Assembly: GCA_006503475.1 (NCBI GenBank)
Contig: RSEH01000168.1
Location: 44,037 to 108,036 of the forward strand
Origin: Stentor roeselii
Taxonomy: Eukaryota > Ciliophora > Heterotrichea > Heterotrichida > Stentoridae
DNA: 64,000 nucleotides
Reading direction: 5' to 3'
The position numbers and the translations under genes were made by a program. This document shows, one piece after another, positions 39,946 through 50,570 of this stretch (position 1 is the first letter of the stretch; each line of letters opens with the position of its first letter). The notes beneath the pieces were generated by a model that was given only the letters and a program-made list of their open reading frames with translations, was not told the origin of the DNA and did no database searches.

Positions 39946-41059
39946 TTAGTTTAGTAATCTCTTCCTTTTCAATATAATTTCTTTTTGAATAATGCATATC
40001 GAATTTTACAAATACTTTAAACTAGATTTGAAATTTTACTTAGTCCAGCTAGCAAAACATTAAATCTTTAAAAAGTACAATTTGTACAACACGATTGTTT
40101 CGCCTATTAAAAGAATAAATGATCATATTAAAAATCCATGCTTCGTCTTTAAAGATATTAATTTGTATTTTTTTTAATTTTAATATAAACTACTAAAATC
40201 TTTAAGGTTCTTCAATCATGTCACTGAACCTGATCTTAAAATTAGGCTGGCGATTCATAAGCAGATTCTAAATCAATATTTATATTTCAAGTAACATCCG
40301 AGAGCTTTCACGATTTTCCAACTCAATAGAATATTTAAAAAAATAATAATATTTCAGTATGATTATTGAGTAGTATCCATACCCACACCTTTCCTTGCAA
40401 ATACTGAAATTCTTCTCAATCCAAAACTTCCAGATATGTGTTTTGCAGGTTTTGGTACAAATCTTAAGTAAATGGATCAAGAGATATCTGGTTGATCCTT
40501 TTGAAAGTTAAGGAAAAGGTAAGATGTTGAAAATTTCAGTTTTATTTGGAATGGTCTTCCATTATTCAATTGCATTTATACTTTCTGTCAGTTTTTTATC
40601 TATTCTGAGAGGAATGCAGAAAGAATTTCAATAACTTTAAATTCATAAACCTATAACTTCTTTTGACCTATTCCTTTTAGAAAAGTTTTATAAATTTGCA
40701 CATTTGTTGAATTTTAATTATTTGTTACTTTTTCAGAAGTACTAGTTTTTGAGTATTTTAAAAAGGACTCATAAATTAAATTCTGACCCAATCAAGCCTT
40801 TGCCGTTTTTAGACATCATCATATAAACCCAGTTTTCTCTGTCAATTCATGAAACGGTGAATATAAAAAAAATCATAACCATCCTTTTATCAGTTTTTAT
40901 TATTCGTCTTTAAATTAATCATTTCTTGATTAGATCTCAATCTAAACTTCATGATTCTACAGAAAAGTGAGTTTTTCGCTAAAAAAAACTGAATTTTATC
41001 AGGTCAAGAATCAGTCAACGTTACAAATCCCCCTCAGAAGGAGACATCATCTTTTAGGC
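39946..41059. other. AT-rich region, no gene seen
   Basis: About 1.1 kb downstream of the channel gene. A 66-codon minus-strand ORF (40280-40480) is present but has no support beyond being open. There is no RNA gene or repeat that I can name. Confidence 0.5.
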
Positions 41060-41558
41060 TGAAAACCTGATGAGTTCGTGAATTATAAAACTTTTAGCAT
41101 TTCGAGGCATCAAACTTGAAAGAAAAGTAAAAATTCTTCAGTTTTCAAAGAAAGTTCTAATATTCGAAAGTTGACTTTCCCATTCCGAGTGAGCACTTTG
41201 AAGAAAGTTTCAACAAAGAAAAGTTCAAAGTCCTGGAAAAAGCTGCCTCGGGAGACCTGGTCGTTGATGCCTTGAACGTCAAGAATCTTGAAAGTTGTGA
41301 AATTTTAGGAGCAGGTCAAAAGAGATTAATTGGGAAAGAGTTTAATCAGTTTGATGTGGATGGGCGACTTGTGTTGCATTAAAAAATAAGGAGTTTAAAC
41401 ACCTTCCGGTTGGAAGGTATCTTATTAGTCATCGAGTTAACAGGAATATTTTTGAGGTAATCATGATCACAAGGTCATTGAAGAACGTGGATGATAAAAA
41501 TAGGATTCTGGGTTTAAGGGTTTGGCTTTTGTGGTATGGCTGGTGGGAATTTTTATGA
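41060..41558 (+). pseudogene. decayed gene relic with a 15-nt intron signature
   Basis: Coding-like sequence of higher GC lies just upstream of the acyltransferase gene. The pieces read IIKLLAFRGIKLERK, then across a 15-nt intron FSKKVLIFE. After a frameshift near 41170 comes an ORF of about 70 codons (FPIPSEHFEESFNKEKFKV, then LVVDALNVKNLESCEILGAG) to a TAA at 41380. After another shift comes LPVGRYLISHRVNRNIFEVI to a TGA at 41558. At least two frameshifts and one upstream TGA break it. The parent family is not recognised. Confidence 0.55.
41127..41141 (+). other. 15-nt intron signature in the relic
   Basis: GTAAAAATTCTTCAG fits the size and GTA...AG pattern of the three introns in the RING gene. 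It lies between two coding-like pieces in one frame. It shows that the relic was a native, spliced heterotrich gene. Confidence 0.6.
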
Positions 41559-41598
41559 GAAAGTTATTCTAGGGTGAGTGGTATTTTAATGGTAATAA

Positions 41599-43413
41599 AT
41601 GTTTTGGATAAGCCTTGTACTTTTATATGCAAATGCTACTTGGACTGAAACTTGTGAGGAAAAGCTCGAAAACAGGTTCAAACAAGACCTGATTCCCAGG
41701 ATTAAGACATACCTTGAAAATGGAATAGGATTGGACTTTGTCGAGAAGTACTCGGAATGTTCATCTGAAAAAGGAATATATGCTTATATCTTTTGGATGA
41801 AAACTTTATCAAATAGAGGAACTTATGGATTCTGTCTTCCAAGAGAATGCAATATGGAAGAAGGACAAAAGATTCTGGAAGGCTTAAGCTTAAAATATCG
41901 ACTACCTGAAAAAATTATTTCTACGAAGGTCTTAATCAAATGTCTTGATTTCTCTAAAACTGAGCCAAAGTCTGAAGCTTCAAATATCTTTATACTTTGC
42001 TTTCTGATTCTAATATTCCTTGAAGTAACCTGCACATTTCACTCACTAATTATCAAAGAAAATCATTTTTTAAATAATTTCTCAATATTGAAGAACTTTG
42101 AAAACCTTTTAAACTATTCAAAATCTTCAGATAATCTTGGAGTCTTAAATGGAATAAGATCAATCGCTTCATTAACTATCATTTTTTATCATTCTTTTGT
42201 TTTTAGTTACTGTTTTGCAACTTCTAATCGTATCGAATTGATAAATATTTTATCTTCATTTCCAGTCTGTTTAATAACGGCGTTTTCTTATTCAGTAGAT
42301 ATTTTTTTTATTCTTTCAGGTTTTTTGATGAGTTTTTTGACAATTCAAGAACTTAAGGTAAAAGGAAAAAACTTTAGTTGGATGAAGTATTTTTCAAGAA
42401 GACTGATGCGGATTTTACCAATTCTTTACTTTTTAGTTGGAATAGATAGAGCTTTATACGGAACCACTCCTGAATCAGTTCATCTTATTATTTCTCTGGC
42501 TTGCTTCAGCGATATTAGAATACCTTGGTGGTCAGCTCTTATTTTAATTCAAAACTTGTTTCCTAACGATGAAGGGTTTTACTTAGGATGGATCTGGACA
42601 ACATCTGCTGATTTTCAGTTCTACTTAGCAAGCAGTTTGATATTAATTGCATATTTTAAAAATAAGAGCTGGGGATATGCTTTATCTTTGTTTTATTTTT
42701 TATGCAGCATGGGTTGTATCATCTATTTTGGAATTGTGCATAAATATACTGTTTCTGCTAAACAAATACTGGAAAATATGGAATTTTTTGGAATTATTTA
42801 TATGAAACCTTATACAAGGATATCAACTTTTATTATAGGGATGGTTTTAGGACTTGTATACCTCAAAGCAACTCAGAATAAGACCAAGGTGAGTCTAGCT
42901 TACTCCGAAAAAGACTCTTGGGGTAACAATTTTGAAATTTTTTTGATAAAAATCGTGAATCAAGAAAGGTATCGAGTTTTATTTTATTTTATTGGGTTGA
43001 TTTTTGTTGCTTTTTCTATGGTTGGACCTCATTATTATAATATTTATGGAGAGGATAGTTTGGGAATCATTATAAATAGTTTATGGTTGGCATTACAAAG
43101 ACCGATTTTTGGCTTGGGATTTAGTTTTTTAGTGTTTCCTATTCTGATTGGACATTTGAAAACTTTTAGAATTTTTCTAGAAATGAGAATTTTTAAGTTC
43201 TTAGCAGATATTTCTTATACAATGTATACTATTCATCCTATGGTTTTCTTTTTTCTGTTTATGAATGGGAATGAAATGGTTTACTTTCAATGGAAAAACG
43301 TTTTTTGGATGTTTCTTGTACTTTATGGGACTTCGGTGTTTATCTCTATTATTTTGAAAGTGTTGATTGAGACTCCCTTTTTGAATCTTTCTAGGAATTA
43401 TTTGAGTAGATAG
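41599..43413 (+). CDS. NRF-6-type membrane acyltransferase
   Basis: A 604-aa protein. A signal peptide (MFWISLVLLYANATWT) leads to a Cys-containing extracellular region with GFCLPRECN, the NRF (nose resistant to fluoxetine) pattern. From about residue 125 there are about 11-12 membrane helices of the acyltransferase-3 family. NGIRSIASLTIIFYHSF at about 180-196 carries the conserved Arg and the proposed catalytic His, and DIFFILSGFLMS follows. The family O-acylates lipids or carbohydrates at membranes; the substrate here is unknown. All family landmarks are intact, so it is probably functional despite the decayed surroundings. Confidence 0.9.
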   Translation: MFWISLVLLYANATWTETCEEKLENRFKQDLIPRIKTYLENGIGLDFVEKYSECSSEKGIYAYIFWMKTLSNRGTYGFCLPRECNMEEGQKILEGLSLKYRLPEKIISTKVLIKCLDFSKTEPKSEASNIFILCFLILIFLEVTCTFHSLIIKENHFLNNFSILKNFENLLNYSKSSDNLGVLNGIRSIASLTIIFYHSFVFSYCFATSNRIELINILSSFPVCLITAFSYSVDIFFILSGFLMSFLTIQELKVKGKNFSWMKYFSRRLMRILPILYFLVGIDRALYGTTPESVHLIISLACFSDIRIPWWSALILIQNLFPNDEGFYLGWIWTTSADFQFYLASSLILIAYFKNKSWGYALSLFYFLCSMGCIIYFGIVHKYTVSAKQILENMEFFGIIYMKPYTRISTFIIGMVLGLVYLKATQNKTKVSLAYSEKDSWGNNFEIFLIKIVNQERYRVLFYFIGLIFVAFSMVGPHYYNIYGEDSLGIIINSLWLALQRPIFGLGFSFLVFPILIGHLKTFRIFLEMRIFKFLADISYTMYTIHPMVFFFLFMNGNEMVYFQWKNVFWMFLVLYGTSVFISIILKVLIETPFLNLSRNYLSR

Positions 43414-44166
43414 TAAGCTTATAGTTATTTAGGTAGTTATTTTTATTTTTAAGCTTTTGAGAGTGACTTGGAATCATTTGATAAGTGATGTTCAAGTGGT
43501 TATTTTTTAATCAAATCATTATTATGGCATTTTACAAGAAAATATTCTGTATTCTGATATATATCTAGATATGTGAAAGTTAATATAATATTAGCCTTTG
43601 CATATAATCTATGTAATATCGTTTTAAACAAAAAAATGCATAAAAATTGGATAGAGTAGGAAAATTGAAATAAATTACATATCTCTCAAAATTAGCACAA
43701 TTATAAATAAGAATTCAATCGAAGATACAATAAATATTAAGAGTAAGTGTTTAAACAATAGTTGGCGATTCGAACTTACTCACACGAAAATTTTCAGGGT
43801 AGGAACTCTTTGAAGACTCTGTAAATTTTCATATCATATCAGTCTATTAATCTTCATATGAATCTCAGATAAATCTGACTTCTTCAAACGAATCAGCTTC
43901 TACTTGAATGATTAATCTAAAAATTTTAAAACCCCATAAACACAAATCTTAACAACTAAGTAAAATAATCTACTAATTAATAATTTAAAATACTTTTATT
44001 GATTTTCTTCAAAAATTTGGCGATTATATTCAACAATCTCTTGAAATTCAACTATATATCGACTGATATAAATATAGACAATATGTCCTAATAATCAATA
44101 TTATAATAAATATATTTCGACTGATATAAATATAGACAATATGTCCTAATATCGATTATATAATAA
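43414..44166. other. AT-rich intergenic region with a tandem repeat at its end
   Basis: About 750 bp between the acyltransferase and the RING gene. The last 110 bp hold two exact 33-bp direct repeats, described separately. The rest shows no gene. Confidence 0.6.
44060..44150 (+). repeat. exact 33-bp direct repeat just upstream of the RING gene
   Basis: Two identical copies at 44060-44092 and 44118-44150 begin CGACTGATATAAATATAGAC and end GTCCTAAT. The period is 58 bp, and the sequences between and after the copies are also similar. The second copy ends 16 bp before the ATG at 44167. It is a recent tandem duplication in the promoter or 5' UTR and could double a regulatory site. Confidence 0.9.
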
Positions 44167-45660
44167 ATGGAATTCCCCGAATGCGTCGTTTGCTTAGAAA
44201 AAATTTCTAAACATACTTCTAGACTCCTTTTATGCGGACATACATTTCACACTGATTGCATAAACTTGGTTTACACAACCTCAAGAGATTGTCCGATTTG
44301 CAAGAAACCCTTCACTATAAATTTCAACGAATTACCCAGAAACTATTTATACGATGATATTATTGAATTGAACCAGGTAAAAATTTTAAGAGTGCAAGAA
44401 AATGAATTAATTCAAAGAAATGAGCGAATTATTAAGAATTTGCAAGACGATAAAAAGAAAATTCGAAATGAATTTGAAAATAAGCTAAAAATTAAAGAAA
44501 CTCAGATCATTGAGTATAAAAATAGTATTAATAAATTGGAACAAGAGAAAAAAGATTTTTTAAAATATGACAGAGATAAAATGCACGCGAATAATTTAGA
44601 AATTGAGAAAAATAGAAGAATTATTAAGGATTTAGAGAAAGAGAAAATAAATCTCTTTGAAAATATTCAAATTTGTTTAAAAGAAAAAGAACTTGATGTA
44701 AAGAGGTTTAATAAGAAGCTAAAATGTTCAGAGATTGAGAATTTAAATTTGAAATCTGAAATTAAAACATTAAAGACTAATATTATAAATATGAAAAAGT
44801 ATTCAGGATTAGAAATCTTCCTTATTACAACAAATATTATAATCATCATAACTATTGTATTTGAAATTTAGAATATTATGTGCTTTATTTATATGAATTT
44901 CTTTACAAATAACGAAAAACTTTACCAGTAAAGAATATTCAGGGTCTATTTTGGAATTTTATTACTACTTAATTCACTTTATCTTATTGTTTTTCTTATT
45001 GGGATAAAAGGAATTGAGGAAAAACTAAATAGAAGAAATTCTAGAAATTCGAATATATTATTTTTCAAGCTGTTTTTCGGAGTGATTTTTTTTATTACAT
45101 TTGATATTAATGTTAGAACATTTAATTGGAGGAAAAAAGATAAAGGTAACTTTTATAAAGATGAGCTTCACTCTATTCAAGGTCTTTATATAATTTCATC
45201 GATATACTTAATACTTATAAAAGGAGTTCTATCATATTGGGTAAGAACAAATTTTAAATTTATAATCAAAAGACAAGAAATATCAATAAAAGCAATTTTA
45301 TCAATCATTTTCCTGATAATTGTATGATTTATACAGGCTTTTATTTATCAAGCAAAGCTAAAAGAATTGGATGATGACATTTACTCTAAATTATATATGT
45401 TTTACTGGGTATTTGTTAATATTGAACTCCAAGTTGTGATATGTCAGTCTTTCAAAAATAAAACATTTTCTTGTTTGGGTTATGTAATTGTGATTACATA
45501 TTTATTCGTTATTATTGGATTATATTTTATTTTCTTTCATAGAAAATATTTTGATGATGGTTATTTTTGTGCAGTAATAATAGTTTGTATGATTCTAAAC
45601 TTATTCGGATGCTGTTGTACCACGGAAGCCATTAATAGAATTAATAATGTTAGGATTTAG
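44167..45660 (+). CDS. RING finger, coiled coil, multi-TM protein (three 15-nt introns)
   Basis: The gene is spliced: exons 44167-44856, 44872-44927, 44943-45321 and 45337-45660 give 482 aa. A RING finger lies at residues 6-48 (CVVCLEKI, CGHTFHTDC, CPICKKPF). A coiled coil of about 150 residues follows, then about eight hydrophobic helices. Two of these helices are whole only after splicing: the first crosses intron 1 (TTNIIIIITI joined to NIMCFIYM) and the fifth crosses intron 3 (AILSIIFLII joined to AFIYQ). Each intron hides an in-frame stop (TAG, TAA, TGA). The likely role is a membrane-anchored E3 ubiquitin ligase. The substrate and membrane are unknown. Confidence 0.85.
44857..44871 (+). 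other. 15-nt intron 1 of the RING gene
   Basis: GTATTTGAAATTTAG. Its last three bases are the in-frame TAG that would otherwise end the protein inside its first membrane helix. Removal keeps phase 0. Confidence 0.85.
44928..44942 (+). other. 15-nt intron 2 of the RING gene
   Basis: GTAAAGAATATTCAG. It contains an in-frame TAA (44929-44931). Removal joins CA to G, making a Gln codon, and the frame continues. Confidence 0.85.
45322..45336 (+). other. 15-nt intron 3 of the RING gene
   Basis: GTATGATTTATACAG. It contains an in-frame TGA (45325-45327). Removal rejoins a hydrophobic helix in phase 0. Without this reading the TGA could be mistaken for a Trp codon. Confidence 0.85.
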
Positions 45661-46724
45661 ATAAATTTTAATAGTTGAATTGTTTTTTATCTCATTTGAT
45701 AGTTTCAATAATAGGAAAATGCATATCCTTAAGGTGAAATTAAAGCTTTAAATAGATTAGTTTTCAGATTCATTTAATTATCTAATTTAATACTAAATCA
45801 TTTACCTTTGTACGATATTAAATGGAGCCTAATCTCAGCCAGTCTTGATTCGAAGCCTCTTTGAAGCTTTAAAATGTTTTGGTCTATTCTAAATCAACTA
45901 AGAAGCCTCTTGTACCTCAAATCCTCCAATAATATCTCTTACAATCACAAACTATCCTCAATTCTGTCCATATATTTACTATTCAACATCAATTAGTAGC
46001 TATTAGACTCTCCTACACAAATCAAATGAAATCTCTAAACATTTGAACATCCATCATCAAATTTAGTTCAACAAAACAATAATATCTAAAAATTCCTAAA
46101 ATTTTCCTGAGTCTTTTTTTCAATTCTCTGGATTTTGATTGTGAATTAGCAAATTTGGGAATTATCTATAAGAAACAAGAGAGACAACAGAATCTCTATT
46201 CAGCCGAATGTTTCTTTTCCAGATACCGATTCACGATTGTTCTTCTATGCAACAACCTCCAAGGACTTCAGTGAGTTAATATCAATAGGATTAGGAATCT
46301 TTGCTATTCACTGATTGAAAGTTGGTAATTTCTAATAAGTAAGGGAATTAATGAAACTTAAGTATATTATTTATGAATGATCCATTACCTTAGAAGTATT
46401 CGATGAATATTTAAGTAATCAAACTAATTTTTTGTTGTTTCTCAACAATTTTAATATCACTTTCTAAAATAATTCTCATAAAATCTCCCGAAAATATAAC
46501 TCGGTTTGTGACTTAAGTAAAATTTAAGTTAGATAAAAAAATACAAAGATTGAGTATGAAATATATATTTATTTTACTTTTGAAGCTTCAACTATAGTTA
46601 AGACATTTTTAGAATAATTTAAAAATATACTTATTTGATTTGTAGATCATAATAAAAATTGTCTACTTTAGCATCACCATTTTTATTATACCTAAGTATC
46701 GCTAAAAATGCAAGATAATTATAA
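45661..46724. other. AT-rich intergenic region, no gene seen
   Basis: About 1.06 kb upstream of the GTPase-HSP20 gene. It has no supportable ORF. The promoter of the downstream gene should lie near its right end. Confidence 0.55.
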
Positions 46725-49532
46725 ATGGATTTTTCTTCGGGCAAGAAAACTGAGAATAACAAAAGCCAAAAATATGAATCAAACTCAAGACCTTCTAATC
46801 CTCGTAATCAATCGTCCAATAGTAATCAAGATTTTATGTACATGGCTCAGCCTCAGAAAAAAAATGAGATAACATATGTTAGAGTTCCAGAAGATAAAAT
46901 ATATGAATTGGAGCAAAACTGTAGTTATCTGAAGAAAGCTAAAGATGAGCTTGAAAGAGAATACTCAAAAAAGGTCACAGAACTGAATTCCTTAGTGTTT
47001 GAGAATGAAAAGATAAAAAAAGAATTAGAAAAAATAAAAATAAGCAACGATAATTTAAATAAAAATATTTCTCATAAAGAGAACACCTTGCAAGCTCTTA
47101 AGAATGAAAATAATGAGAAAGAAGCCTCTGAAGCCAAGCTAAAAGCGATAATTATAGAAAGTGAGCAATCATTGACTGAGAAAGATCAAGAAATCAATTA
47201 CCTAAATGAAACACTTAAGGTTCAAGAAAAAACTCAAGAAGACCTCAATAATATAAATAAAATTTTGCAAGCATCTGAGGAAAATTTGACACTTATAAAT
47301 AATGATCTTTCCAATGAAATAAATGAATTAAAAGCAAAAAATAAATCTATGAATTTAAAATTATGCAAAGTAACTGAAAATTTTGATAAATTAAATAGTG
47401 ATAATCAATTATACTCGAAAGAAATACAAGAATTAAAGAAAAAGAATGAATCTATAACTTTAGAATATAAAAAAAATGAGGAATCGTTGAAATGTCAAAA
47501 TCAATCAAATACTGTAGAACTTAATAAAAGTATCGAATCATTGAATTTACAAATTAAAGAGAAAACTAAAGAAATAAGAAATATGACGAAAACTGTTAAT
47601 ATTTTAGAAAAGAAACTTGATGATAGCATAAATGAAAATAAAATGTTGAATAAAGATCTAGAGCAAAAAAAACTATCTTTTGAGGATTTATCAAAAAAAT
47701 TAGAAATCAAAGTGGAAGAAAATGAAAATATTTCTTTTCTTTTAAACGAAAAAGAAGAATATATGCAAGAATTAAATAATAAATTTGAAAATAAAGTCAA
47801 TGAAGTTGAAGAAAATAAATTTCACCTGAAGCAACAAGAAGATTTATTAGGTGGAATAAAAACTGAATTAGAATTAAAAATTTATGAAGTTCAAAAATCT
47901 AATAATCTTCTAAATCAAAAAGAAGAACTTCTCGTAAAATTAAAAAAAGAATATGAAGAAAAGATAAATGAAATCCAACATTATCATTCTAATATACTGA
48001 ATCAAAAAGATGATAATATAGAAACATTAATGAAAAAAATTGAAAATTTACAAAATGAATTAGAAACTATAAAACTAAGAACACAATCAGAATCTAGTCA
48101 ACTTGATAGATTCAAATCAATTTTATTTGATAATAATTCTAATGAATCTGATAATGAAAATTATGATGGAGTAATTGTAATAGATAATTTCCGTGATATC
48201 ATGAATAAGGAAAAAGGTTGGAAGATTCTATTCCCAAATATTGCTTGCAATAATCCTAATAAAAAAGTAGTAGATCTCTCTACATTATTTGGACGGATAC
48301 AAAATACAGTTGCATTCATTACTATAACTGGATCATATGACAAAGGAAAAACTTTTTTACTTAATAAAATATGTAAAAAGCGTTATCCCTCAGGCAAAAA
48401 ATCAGTAACAAAAGGAATCTCTTTCGAAAACACTGAAATCTCGGGGGTCTACATGACCATTATAGATTCAGCCGGAAGCCACAGTCCTATTAAAATGAAT
48501 GAAAAAATAGATGATAAAAAGGAAACTGAAAAACGATTAAGGGACATAATTTTTTTGTTAAGTGACTTTTTTATACTAGTAGTTAATGATTATACAACAC
48601 TCGACCAAGAAATATTAGAAAAGCTGGAAAAGCAGCTTCAAGGCAATAAAAATAAATATAATAAAGAAATCATTGTGATTCATAATTTAAAGGATGTTTA
48701 TGACAAAGCAGGCCAGCAAGATATATGGAAAAAACAAATCGGAAGCTTGTATGAATTTGAAGAAAATCAAGGAGGAGCTCCTGAAAATGACCCTTCTAAG
48801 AAAAATTCTACTATAGATAGTTCAAAACGTGCGAAAACCCATACTGGAATAATTGAAAACACAGAATTCGGAAATTTGGAAATTTCATATCTTAAAACAC
48901 AATCTTCGAGACACGTTATGCTAATTAACGATCTTACTCAATATGGATGTGTTTATAATGAACAAGTTATTCAAATGATTAGTGGGTGGATTAAGACTCT
49001 CTGTACATCTCATGTTACAAAGAACTTTTATGAAGAGTTTTTCAATATATTAAGTGAAAACTTGAACATTTCAGAGAATAAATCATGTGCTGATCCTGAT
49101 ACTGGAGGAAATCCTGTTTTTTATAATCAGAAAGGTTTATTGGTTTTAGGAAATAACGAAAATACTGAAATGAAGATTGTTTGCAATGATTCAAGATTAA
49201 ATACAATTTTAGTAGAACCCAATAATTTCATCCCTTACATTGATATTGTTGAAAATTCTGATGAATATGTCATTTTACTTGATACACCTGGAACTGTAAG
49301 TCTTAAAAGAGAACATAATAAAAATAAAATTAGATTACGATTAGAAAGAAAAGCTGAATATACTGAAGGGTTTAAATCGAGAGAAAGAGCTTTTGGAGAA
49401 TTTATCAAAGAATTTAAAATTCCTCCTCATTTCACTTATGAAAATCCAAAATTTACTAAAATTGATGGTGTTTTGAAAATATCTTTTCTACCAAGAGAAT
49501 ATTCTAAAGAACAAGATGTTAAGTTTGATTAG
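46725..49532 (+). CDS. coiled-coil, GBP-like GTPase, HSP20 fusion protein
   Basis: A 935-aa protein. A Gln/Asn/Ser-rich start is followed by a long Glu/Lys/Asn coiled coil (about 55-465). A GTPase domain of the dynamin/GBP/atlastin kind spans about 500-760. Its P-loop is GSYDKGKT (536-543), switch I TKGISFEN near 563, DSAG near 580, and HNLKD near 654, which resembles the RD-type G4 of GBPs. The last 100 residues (about 832-930) match an alpha-crystallin/HSP20 domain: YIDIVENSDEYVILLDTPG, then RAFGEFIKEFKIP, then IDGVLKISFLPRE. Expected roles are GTP-driven assembly plus holdase chaperone binding. I know of no standard family with this domain order. Confidence 0.85.
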   Translation: MDFSSGKKTENNKSQKYESNSRPSNPRNQSSNSNQDFMYMAQPQKKNEITYVRVPEDKIYELEQNCSYLKKAKDELEREYSKKVTELNSLVFENEKIKKELEKIKISNDNLNKNISHKENTLQALKNENNEKEASEAKLKAIIIESEQSLTEKDQEINYLNETLKVQEKTQEDLNNINKILQASEENLTLINNDLSNEINELKAKNKSMNLKLCKVTENFDKLNSDNQLYSKEIQELKKKNESITLEYKKNEESLKCQNQSNTVELNKSIESLNLQIKEKTKEIRNMTKTVNILEKKLDDSINENKMLNKDLEQKKLSFEDLSKKLEIKVEENENISFLLNEKEEYMQELNNKFENKVNEVEENKFHLKQQEDLLGGIKTELELKIYEVQKSNNLLNQKEELLVKLKKEYEEKINEIQHYHSNILNQKDDNIETLMKKIENLQNELETIKLRTQSESSQLDRFKSILFDNNSNESDNENYDGVIVIDNFRDIMNKEKGWKILFPNIACNNPNKKVVDLSTLFGRIQNTVAFITITGSYDKGKTFLLNKICKKRYPSGKKSVTKGISFENTEISGVYMTIIDSAGSHSPIKMNEKIDDKKETEKRLRDIIFLLSDFFILVVNDYTTLDQEILEKLEKQLQGNKNKYNKEIIVIHNLKDVYDKAGQQDIWKKQIGSLYEFEENQGGAPENDPSKKNSTIDSSKRAKTHTGIIENTEFGNLEISYLKTQSSRHVMLINDLTQYGCVYNEQVIQMISGWIKTLCTSHVTKNFYEEFFNILSENLNISENKSCADPDTGGNPVFYNQKGLLVLGNNENTEMKIVCNDSRLNTILVEPNNFIPYIDIVENSDEYVILLDTPGTVSLKREHNKNKIRLRLERKAEYTEGFKSRERAFGEFIKEFKIPPHFTYENPKFTKIDGVLKISFLPREYSKEQDVKFD

Positions 49533-50570
49533 TAAATTTATAATCAACGGTCTATAGATATTATCTAAATATATACATAATTTTGAAGTTATTCTATGTA
49601 TTTCAATAAATCATGAAATTAGGTAATGATTTTCATGAAGTTGATAGTAGTGTAAATTTTTTTTATCATTCTTATTAAGGAAATTAAGTCTTTATAAAGC
49701 CTCAATATTTCCACACCTTGTGTTGCCTTTGCTTTTTTAGGGAATATAGTGTTTAGGAGATATTTAAAATAAAGAATTAACATGGCTTTTTCTGTCGAAA
49801 TACCTTAATTATATAAGATAATGAGGCCCTAACTTACATCATAAGTTAGATATTAAATTTTAATTATAAAGTACCTTTGTTTCTTCTGTATTGAGACCAT
49901 ACACAAATTCAATCAGTAAAAATTTAATATAATTGAATGTTTATAATTTCAATACATATCTTTTCTCCATATCGAAAATTAAGAAATTTAGCATGCATTG
50001 AAATAATTGCTGAGGCACTAATTCTTAATGATGGTAGGTAGTGACTTCTTATATATCTCAAAGAATTATTTCAGAATAAAGAATTTTGAATACTCACAAA
50101 AAACTCTAATAATTCTTTAGATTTGAACAGAAACTTAGAATAATCAGAAACAATATATATAATTCTTCTTACTCCAACAGATGCCGCCTTTTTCCAAACT
50201 AAACTGAATTCTGGTAATAAAATCAAGGGAAAACAGCTAAATCTAAATCTATTTCCAATGATTTAAATCAACAGATTTCTGGAATGACAAAAATTGAAAA
50301 CTTCGACAATGTTATTCGTGAGTCTAATTATTGAATTATTAGTGATTTACCTAATGTGCTAATTTTATATATTACTAAGACAAATAGAATAAATTGTATG
50401 TAAGAAATATTAAGTATTTAACTAAAGATGTTTATTGAATACTTTTTTAGAGTAAAAATTTGAATTCGATTTGGAGTTTTGGTTTAGTAAACTTCTTGGG
50501 AGGATCAAGCAAAGAATAAGATAGGACTTTCGTTTTTAACAGTATCTGATTTATACGATTACCAAAATAA
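49533..50570. other. AT-rich intergenic region with a small inverted repeat
   Basis: About 1 kb without a gene. A perfect 8-bp inverted repeat with a 5-nt loop (CTAACTTA, CATCA, TAAGTTAG) lies at 49829-49849; it could be a hairpin but may be chance. The last 60 bp before 50571 resemble the sequence just upstream of the second ubiquitin locus at 53803. Confidence 0.5.

Noticed and set aside
40280-40480. A 66-codon minus-strand ORF
   Set aside because: Short, no recognisable motif, AT-rich surroundings, and no neighbouring evidence of coding.
43760-43785. Possible tRNA T-loop (GTTCGAATC on the minus strand)
   Set aside because: The flanking bases do not form a T-stem, and no acceptor or anticodon arm fits.
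45322-45336. In-frame TGA as evidence for a TGA=Trp (Blepharisma-type) code
   Set aside because: The TGA lies in a 15-nt GTA...AG intron. The long conserved ORFs, including 2618 codons of the IP3R-like gene, use only TGG for Trp.
49518-49532. A fourth 15-nt intron-like sequence (GTTAAGTTTGATTAG) at the end of the GTPase-HSP20 ORF
   Set aside because: Removing it leads at once to a TAA, so it changes only the last four residues, and it begins GTT, unlike the GTA of the other introns. Likely chance.
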